A stretch of 64,000 nt of DNA from Fragilaria radians. Its lineage: Eukaryota; Bacillariophyta; Fragilariophyceae; Fragilariales; Fragilariaceae. How positions within the stretch are numbered: position 1 is the first letter of the stretch; each line of letters begins with the position of its first letter. Below, piece after piece: positions 32,096-41,200 of this stretch. The notes beneath the pieces are model-generated. The model was not told the DNA's origin and did not search any database. It saw only the letters and a list, made by a program, of their open reading frames with translations. The stretch spans positions 241,384 to 305,383 of the forward strand of contig CAAAJI010000009.1 in the NCBI GenBank assembly GCA_900642245.1, given 5' to 3'. A program made the translations under genes and the position numbers.

Positions 32096-33483
32096 ATGCC
32101 CAGAACATCCTATATCAGTGCATCACGAGTATGGCTTACTTTCTTCATTGTCTTGCTTCATGGATGTAATGCCTTTTTTGGACAAAAGCGTCGTCGTGAA
32201 GAAAGGGAGCGGAAGGAGCGCGAAGAAGCTGAACGTTTAGCTAACCTTGTTATTTTATTTGGAAAAGAAATTCCAAAGACTACCTTTTATGTCCTTACAA
32301 GTATTGTAGCGCTCCTGATAGCTTTTATTTTGATCTATCCCTTTGATCAAGGGTCGAAAAAGCGTGGAAACCGACCGGATTCGGATGATACAGTGGATGT
32401 TATAGTAATCGGATGTGGTTTACCGAAAAAAGGATTGGGCTGGTTTCACATAACTCAACTTTTGACGATGGAGCGAGTGAATATACTTGCGGTCGTAGAG
32501 CCATTTTATATGAGCTCGGAGCTTTGTCCATCACCACCGGATTCTTGGAAGGAGCTAATGGCATCACTTTCTGATATTGGCGTGCGCGTTGTTCCAAGCA
32601 TTGCAGACCTACCACCTTTAAAGAAAAGGTCTTCTTTATGCCTTATTTCAGCTCAAACAAATGATAATCTCAAGTACTTCAAGGAATGTGTGCTTCAACT
32701 TGGAGCAAAATTTGTTTTTCTGGAAGAACCAGGTGCTCCAACAGTTAGCGATTTATTAGAAATGCAGCAAATTGCAGAGCAAAGCGAGGTGCGAGTTTTT
32801 GTCGGGTACAATAAAAATCTGATGTCATACGTACAAAAATCTGTTGCTCTTGCACGTCAAGTAAGAATGCCAGTGTCCTATTCTGTCACAACAATAGCTA
32901 TACGCAATCAGATTTACCGGAAGTCTTCACACGGAACCCTGAGGGTATGATGAAAAGTATGGCGATTCATGAGCTTGCTCTTCTCGTAACATACTTTGAT
33001 GTTACTTTGGAAAACATCGAAAAGCTGAAAGTCAATTCGTCCAAACTTTTTTCAGAAAAGTTATCCGTATGGAAACCAGGAACTTCGCTTCCAAATCCAG
33101 AATATATTACCGACTTTTCACGATGCGCCTTCAAAATCAGTCTTAAGAATGGTAGGCATGTGAGCGTCATGACTGACCGTTGCGGAGGTAACGTAAGTTT
33201 TTCAGTTGTTAAAGATGAGGCTGGAAAAGAAGTTGAACGCTTTGAATTCCCAACACCCGCAGAACAAGAACAACTTGAACTGCTAGTGACATCCGATCCT
33301 ACAATTATGCCCCAATTTCTGGTACATCAAAAAGACTATTTCTTGCTCAAGGAAAGAGTCATTAATTCTATCCTAGATGGAACTGATGCAGATGGTGTCG
33401 CGACTCTTCAAGTTGCAATCGAAACCCTTAAGCTTGCCGACTATGCCAACGATATACTCAATAAATCCTTGCGGGCAAAATGA
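32096..33483 (+). pseudogene. Gfo/Idh/MocA-type oxidoreductase with N-terminal membrane anchors, one frame break
   Basis: About 462 residues across two frames. The first ATG in frame is 32096, giving a signal peptide and an ASAF-like site (LLHGCNAFFGQKRR). A charged coiled segment (REERERKEREEAERLAN) and a membrane helix (~FYVLTSIVALLIAFILIY) follow, then a Rossmann fold: VIVIGCGLPKKGLGWFHI and FLEEPGAPTVSDL, where EEP corresponds to the EKP motif of this superfamily. The second frame continues with NNSYTQSDLPEVF and GMMKSMAIHELALL. The switch falls near 32880 (tcctattctgtc), where one extra T would keep VSY joined to the conserved HNNSYT block. No GT-AG pair of the right phase fits. The substrate is unknown. 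It is either intact with a sequence error or a recent pseudogene. Confidence 0.7.
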
Positions 33484-34565
33484 TCCTTATTGGCAAATGA
33501 TAAACTCATCATATAGTTAATCTCAAGCATTAAGGTCAATCCATACAATAAGTGGCTTCTATTCAATCAATAATAAATATTTGTTTGGCTTGAATTTTGG
33601 CCATAGCTTTGATGGTCTATACTGAGTATTGCTATCGAAATTACGTTGAACATTTTAGTAAGATTGTAGATAAATTGTGAAGATAATTGCTGCCATGCAT
33701 ATGATACTGTCTTTCCATCATAGATGGCATGTGCACCTTGACTTGCTGATATTCGCATCCTAGAATCCAAAATAGTTTACGACAACTGCACAGTATTTTT
33801 CCACGGCATGTTGTCAATGCTACAAAAAATTCTTTCCACGGAGACCTGCTATTGTATTGCTATGTCGAAGGAAGTTTGTACTTTTGTACATTTAGCGCAT
33901 ACTTATCCTGATACTCTATTTTTGTGTGTCTAAACTAAATTTTTCTTATATTTTCAAAGATGAAATACACTGCTCCTGTACCAAAATGCCTATCATGATT
34001 CTGAATTCCGATCTTACTCATTTTCATCATGATTGTAACTATGAAAGATCATATGGCTAGTGATAGTATTTTGTAAATCATATTACAAATCAACATATTC
34101 CTTTATGTATAGCTTAGATTCAAGGAAAAGACAATTAACGCCGATATGAAGTCAAAACAGAATTTATAGTGATTGATAACACCACATACGCTAGGGAGGC
34201 ATTTGACTTCTATTACATTGAAGTCAGGAGATTAGAAACTGAATAAACAGAGATTCCAAGTATGGTCAACGTCATCTTTACCTGAGAGTATTTTCTTTCA
34301 TGCTGTAGCTAGTGGAAGTAAATAACACAGGAAACTTATAGGAAAGAGATCTGGAGAAAAAGGATATGAATATAAAAGAACGAATCATAAGACTTAGCGT
34401 AAACTTGTTTGGTTGATGATACAATTTTTGAATATGGATAAAGAAGAAAGAATCATAAGACTTAGCATACATACTCTTGCTTGGTTGAGGATACAAATAT
34501 TTTGCTATACTGAGATAAAACTCTCTAAACTCTGTTGAGATATCATAAATATAAATGCAAGTATA
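33484..34565. other. Intergenic with short tandem duplication
   Basis: AT-rich; only the ~60-70 bp tandem duplication at 34368-34500 stands out. Confidence 0.5.
34368..34500. repeat. Tandem duplication, two ~60-70 bp units
   Basis: Units start at 34368 and 34430; both contain gaatcataagacttagc followed by ttggttga and gatacaa. Located 3' of the LRR gene. Confidence 0.75.
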
Positions 34566-36457
34566 TTACATAAATTTGTCGCGTATGTATTGAACCATCC
34601 TATCGTAACAAATATCCGAGGTTATACCACCGCATGTACAACAACTACAGGGATCATTCTTACTCTCACATGAGGAGATAACCAATGCGTTTTCTGACGA
34701 TATGACAGGACAGAAAGACTCCTGTATTTGACTTATCTCCTTATTTTCGCTCACATCAATACAATTTGGCGCAGTAAAATTATCTAGATTTACATCACCA
34801 GAAAGGGAATTCGCCCGAAATCGAAGAACCTCTAATTTTTGCATGCTGAAAAGCATCGGTGGAATACTTCCAGTTAACTGATTGTTTCCCAAGTCCAAAA
34901 TAAGTAAATCTGAAAGTGACGAGACTTCTTCGGGTATGGTTCCTGTTATACCACCAGATTCAATTACTATCGCAACTAAATCATAGAGAATCAGAAAATG
35001 TGATGCGTCGAAAGAAATAGCAGTCCCCGAAGTTACTTACCCAGACTTGATAGATGTCCAATTTCAGTTGGAAGAAGGCCCAGATTTAAATTCATTGAAA
35101 TGCTAAGAAGTCGCAACTTCCTCAGGTTGCCAATTTGGGTAGGAATGTCTGAGAGCCCATTATTTTCCAACCAAAGGACTTCCAAATTTGTTATGTCTCC
35201 CAATTCAGTCGGGATTTTCCCCATTAAGTTGCATAGATTCAGGTTAAGCGTCTTAAGATTCCGCAGTTTTCCTATTTCCGTCGGTATTGGTCCCTTTAGA
35301 ATATTTGTCTCCAATCGCATCATTTCCAGATTTTCTAGTAATCCAATTTCTGTTGGAATTTCCATGGATAACGTATTGCGACCCAAATCAAGACTTGTAA
35401 GCTTGCTTAAGGACGAAATGCTTGACGTAATGCTTCCTGTGAGCTTGTTTGAGGAAAGATTGAGATTGGAAATTCTATTTAGGGATCCAATACTTTCCGG
35501 GAGGGTACTTGTGATCGTATTCGACGACAAATCAAGGTTCATTAATGAAGAGATGATCGAGATTTCAGAGGGGATACTCCCGCGCAAACCATTTTCTCGT
35601 AATATAATTGACGTAATTTCTGCTTTGCTGACATTCTCAGTTCTACATTGAATACCATACCAATCGCAAAATGAGTAGTCCGAGGATAACCATAATGAAT
35701 TGAAATTCCAATTTTCTCCGCCTAATGAGATAAAGAGAACTGCGAGAGCATAGCGGGTAATCAGTTCTTCTCTATTAGTATCCTGACCGCTTTGAATAGA
35801 TAGCATTGCGATTGCTTGATTCTGGGAACTACAAGACTCTCGTTCATCATCTACATCACTTAAAACTGAATCGACGATCACTCCACGAATTTCGTCATAT
35901 CTTGATGAGGCGGATGGTTGCATATACTGAATGCTTTGTAGGCATGCGCACTGTTGAAACACGTCTGGATTTTGTCCGCTGGTAAACTCATGTTCCAATC
36001 TATGATAGCATTCTTTTGGATCCGTTCCATTTTGGCCATTCCCTACTGATGACGATGCCCCGCGATCCCCACTTTTGAGACCAAATCGTAGGCCAACGCC
36101 AAGTGCGATAAAGCTTAATATACTTAACCAAGTGACGATAACATTTGGTTGAAAATTGAAACGATGAAAGCATGCTTCCTGAGAACTTTCTCTTTGGACA
36201 TTTGAATCACGGATAACATGACTGCTGTCATCATTTCTGTCTACCAATTCGGTAGAAGAATGAAGTCGCTTTGGAGGCGACTCGAGAAAAGATTTGGATT
36301 GGAACTCTTGTTGACTAGGAACCATTATCGTTGACTTCAAACACATTATTTCCACGGGATACGCATGTAACGAAGAATATCCAGACTCTTCATCGCTCAA
36401 GCTTGATGTAGTGCTACAACTTTGTTGTAAGCCATCACTTTGATCTAGCGATGTCAT
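34566..36457 (-). CDS. Leucine-rich-repeat membrane protein (two exons)
   Basis: Minus-strand exons 36457-35041 and 34975-34566 give 608 residues. An N-terminal Ser-rich cytoplasmic part (~115 residues) is followed by one membrane helix (VTWLSILSFIALGVGL, flanked by KSGDRG), giving a likely type II layout with the rest outside. Then comes a Cys-containing linker and about ten plant-type 24-residue LRRs (LxxLxLxxNxLxGxIPxEI), ending in a Cys-rich cap (DPCSCCTCGG). This layout matches a large LRR family in diatoms, thought to be cell-surface recognition or adhesion proteins. The start is the first ATG in frame (36455-36457). The splice joins HLSSL to VAIVIESGG, keeping LRR spacing. No kinase domain is present. 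Confidence 0.85.
34976..35040 (-). other. Intron of LRR gene (65 nt, phase 1)
   Basis: Donor GTAAGT (plus-strand acttac at 35035-35040) and acceptor ATTTAG. Removing 65 nt keeps the LRR periodicity; reading on would stop soon after the donor. Confidence 0.85.
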
Positions 36458-38217
36458 GAGAATAATCAATCAAGTGTCAAACAATGCAAATTATTTCTCT
36501 TGAAAGGTTGCATGTATTCCCCGATTACTGTTCATCGATCTTCACGACTAGGATGTATTTGTCTTTACGACCAGTCACTACGAAACCCTGCAGTTATATA
36601 CCTCGTACACTGTGAGAACGAACTCTGCTAGTCATCATGTCATAGTACGATCAGCCTTTTGGGAGTACTTCAATTCAAATTTAAAGTTATGTAGAATTAC
36701 TACCAGTAGGACTTGAAGTTATTGAACAAAGTCGGCTCCCATGCATGACTAAGAAATTATTCTATATGTTGCCGGCAGTGACAGAGTAGGCACTCAAAAA
36801 TAGAACTTCTAAAAAGTAGTTTTACGAATAGACGTGGCACATGAAGGATGTCGGATGGAGTCTCTGTTTAAGATTAAGGCTAGCCATCCACCTATCCCGT
36901 TTTTTCTGTCGGATCGCGCAGGGTTCCTTTTTTTATCCTGACTTGGAGCCGAATTTTCCAAGTGAAGTCTAGGTTTGGAATGGAAAATTCTACCACTCTT
37001 TAGGGTGCATGTTTTGCCGTTGTATGCAAACAATTTTTCTTGTAAGTTCCGTCCCATAATCAATTGAATCACAAAAAAATATGGTAGACTCAACCTTGGA
37101 GATAATTTCTTTGCTAATAGGGAATCCTTAATCTAAAGAAATTAAGATAGACTCCTACAACCTTGGAGACAATTTCTTTGCAAATAGGGAGTCCTTAATC
37201 CTCCTCCATGAAGAAGTCAACAAAACTAAGGTTAATCTTTATGTTGGAGTATTTACAGTAATGCCAACAAATTACCCAGTCCAAAATCAATCGAGTGTCA
37301 ATCATAATGATCAAAAGAGAAGATGATGAAGGAGAGTGCCTACAAAGATATATCTTTGAATTATTACTCACCAAACGTTGCAATCCAACAATATATATGA
37401 GTGTTGGCTCAGTGAACATCATGCCATATATCATTGCATTCTAACCTATTGACTTAAGTAAAAAGTGGAATTATTAGGGCATTTGGGAATTGCCATTTAG
37501 GAGAGAAGGAGTTGGAAAGCGGTTGGTTTTCAAAATTAAAGGAGATGGAACCTACTGACTGTTGGTGGCATAGTTTGAAGCTGACATGCTAAAGTTATTG
37601 TAGCTCTATACTATATGGCTTTTTGATTCTGGTATGCATTACCCTTATTATCCCAGGTTTGAAACGTAGGTTCAACTTCCCTACTGTCTTGAGTCCTTTA
37701 TCCATGTAAATCCATGTCTCTCAAAAGATAATATTGGAGGCAGTTAAATGATTCATTAAATTATTTTATGTTACTAATCACCAAACCTTACATAAACACA
37801 TTCATAAAGATAAGAAAATCAAAGCAATTGCAATAGTGGAATAACAATGATTTGGTTTTGATATCTTGAAAGACCAGGAGGACTTTAGTTCTTGCAAGAA
37901 CTTGTCCAAAATTCATTTAAGACTTATTCCTTGGATTTTCGGAAAAGCTACAAAAGCTGTTAACATTGAGTTTTTCCCTGTATAAGATATAAGAAAGGTT
38001 GAAGCGAAACCGAGCTTGGTGGAGTGCAATCACGTCGTACAATCCGTGATGTTTTAATTTGATATTCATCGTTTTATGTTTATCACATTTGCTGAATAAA
38101 TAAGATATTATTGTAGAATCAAATCTGAAAATTCTCACATGCCCCTCTAATGAAGTAATGTGAAATGGTAATCACAAGATATGAGCGAAATCAGATTGAT
38201 GAGCCACACATTGAAGG
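36458..38217. other. Intergenic with short tandem duplication
   Basis: Upstream of the LRR gene and downstream of the beta-helix gene. A minus-strand frame at 36809-37093 opens with TTG and has no recognisable domain. Contains the duplication at 37085-37200. Confidence 0.5.
37085..37200. repeat. Tandem duplication, two ~50-bp units
   Basis: Units 37085-37133 and 37148-37200, both reading tagact...ccttggaga.aatttctttg...ccttaatc, separated by 14 bp. Confidence 0.85.
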
Positions 38218-41200
38218 TTAAGTCAGTGGTATGCCGCCTGAAGTGTCATCATCATCACCATCATCACCGTCAAAGGGATTCTCATTCCCATAGCTATAGC
38301 TAAAGTTGTGTGAACTGGGCATTGATTGCGCTCCGTTGCTGCTCATTACTGTCCGTTGCTCTGTGGATTGAGGATCCTTAATCTTCTTTCCTTGTCGTGC
38401 AAAGAATCCACTCAACTTATTCTTGGCTTTCTCATTGACTGGCAATATGTCGGGATCAAGAAGCACACCATTCTCTTTCGGGGTCTCCGCCATCTTGGAT
38501 TGATCACTTTCATCCCGCGCAAATTCTTCCGATACCGAAGGCGCGTCGGATACTCCTTCCACAGCCTTCACATTTACAGCTTGAGATTTTTTCCCCTTTT
38601 TCGGCTCGTGAAGATTCTTACAGTAAAAAAATGCCAAAAATCCAACGACACTTATAATCCCTGAAACAACTAGATTCTTAATGTAATAACCTGAGGAGAG
38701 AAGGCTTGTCTCAACTGAATCAAAGGCAGAACGAGACGGTGGCCCACTGACAAAGGGTGTAGTGAAATCGAAGGAAGATGGGGTGCTGGATGGTGCATCA
38801 AACTCAAAGCCAGGAATGTTGCAATATGTAGCGTCGAAATCGAGACATGTGCCAGGGCAAGATTGAGAAGAACACTTCAGGGGGGTGACTGAACTCCAGA
38901 TATCGGTGCAACCTGTGATCCCTTCTCCATTGCTATAGGCAAAATTTTCTTCATTCTGTTCTAGCAGGCAGTCCTCACTCATGCGTATGGCGCCAGTAGA
39001 GACAGAATCATTTTCGATAAAGCAACATCGCTCGAGCGACAATGTGGCACCACTTAGGGCAACAATTGTAGAGGAGGATAATCCGTAATTTCCCTTGAAG
39101 GAGGTAGTGCTTAAGCCCATTACACCCCCGACGTTGTATATGATAGAGAACTCTACAAGATTGTCAAAAAAGACAGATTTTTTGAGGGATGTTCTCATGG
39201 AATTATCAGATATCTGAAATTGATCGAGGGGGGTTTCTCCATCATACACCTGACCCAACGCGTCGTTGTAAATGAATATCACTCCTTGTCCTCTATGACC
39301 TGTCCATTGGCATTCGTCAAAGCTAACTTGTGAAGTACTATCTGCAGCTCCAATAATTGACATTTTTTTCGACTTCTCGAAAGTTATGCCCCTGAAAGAG
39401 ACTTGAATTTCCGCTCCGAAAATTCGGAAATGGTAATTTCCACCTGTGATAACACAATTGTCTTTAAGTCTTCCAGACTGGCCGCATTCTATCCATATAT
39501 CAGTTTTTGACTGATTTAGTGATATAGGCTGCTTTCCAACTTGTAATTTTGTATTTGGGCAAATTTTGAATATACTCTCAACCCCAATTGAGGCATTTGC
39601 AATGACAGATTCAAGATCGCTCCAATGGTCAACACAGTCAAATTGGATTGAGCTTGGCGTTTCTCCGTCAGGGAGAACAGAGGATCCTGATGGAGGCAAC
39701 GATGGTGCCTCTTTGGCTTGACATGATTTTGTCTTAAATTTTACACAGTCTCCAGATGACTTAGATGTCCTCAGAAAAGTATCAGGACAATCACCATCAG
39801 TGACAGTATTTCCAGAACTGTAGCTTTTCTCTTCATCTAGTTCGCTACCTTCGATCAAGATAGTACCGACTTTCATTCCAACGTTATCTATGAAACACGA
39901 GTTAGACATAGACACCTTTCCTTGGTACCACACTCCAATCGCGCCGACTAGACCAGTGTTGGCGCTGAATTTACAATTCGTGATTATAACTGTTCCCTTC
40001 AAGTTCGTGATTGGAGCTAACTCGACTTTGTTTGACACAAAATTGGTGTAGCTCATTTCTACTCTCATAGAGAATTCAGATGGTTCATTGTAGTCTCGAA
40101 TGTCAACCTTAGCAGTATTATTAGCCAAACTTTGGATATCGCCGTTGTAAATAAAAATTGCAGCTTGGCCAGCCGATATCTCTTTGAAAACACAATCTAC
40201 AAAGCTGGCAATTGAACTTTTGCTTCCAGAAGCATGAACCGAAAACATAGACGCGCCTGAGAAAGTTATTCCTGAAAACGTAACATCTGAAGAACTTCCT
40301 GCGATTACGAAATGAAGTTGACCTCCTTCAATCAAGCAATTGCTCTCCTGTGATCCATCCATACCACATCTAATGGACACTTTTCTTGAACTAATTTTAA
40401 TCGGCGGATTGTTATCCACGTTCAACACAGCATCTTGACATATAGTGAAAATGGAGCCTTTTACAGCAATGGATAAAGCATTTGAGAGGTCAAGCCAATC
40501 GGAATAACACCTTTTCTGATCCGCGATACATAAATTCCCAGAAGTAAAAGAAACACATTTTCCTTCAGGATCCAAATACCCGCTACAACCTAAGCCAGAA
40601 TTCTTAGAAAAATAAGCATCCACGACAGTAACTTCGGAATCGTTGGATGATATTAACGCTCCCTTAGATGTTGAGCCTTCTAAACAAGACTCCCTCATTG
40701 AAAAGGAACCCTTTTCCAACGCTATGGCGCTGTTAAAAAATTCGTTTTCGCGGAAAATAACAGCATCCAAAATTAGGGCGATGTCTGTCCCTTGAATCAG
40801 GCTATTACTGGCATAATTCGCTTGAAAAAGACATCCAGTACAAGCCACGCTATTTCTTACGACTCCATTACCCTGCGTTTCCAGGCCACGGAGAACGTTC
40901 GATGGACGAATCGAACTCTCCGAGTGCGTTGAGACTGTACTTGATATCCGACTAGTCGCTCTTCCAGTGTTTGCAGAATTAGAGAAATCCTCAAGTCCCC
41001 TAGTCGAGTTTTCCGTTGTATCATTGCTGCTTTTCAGGACTAATACAGACATTCCAGAGTTGTTTTTCCACTCACAATCTTGGAAGTCAATTGAGAAAGG
41101 TGACGATAAGTTTGCCATAACTGATGATGAAGATGCTCTCTCCATTGTTATACCTAGTATTCGCACTTTTTCAACCTGTCCTTGTAGCTGGATGTGTGTT

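Noticed and set aside
32861..32923. Intron in the oxidoreductase from the GTAAG at 32861
   Set aside because: The nearby AG acceptors give lengths of 37, 51 or 63 nt, none of which restores the frame, and they would remove conserved residues.
36809..37093. 94-codon minus-strand frame
   Set aside because: Starts with TTG; no domain; overlaps the edge of a short tandem duplication.
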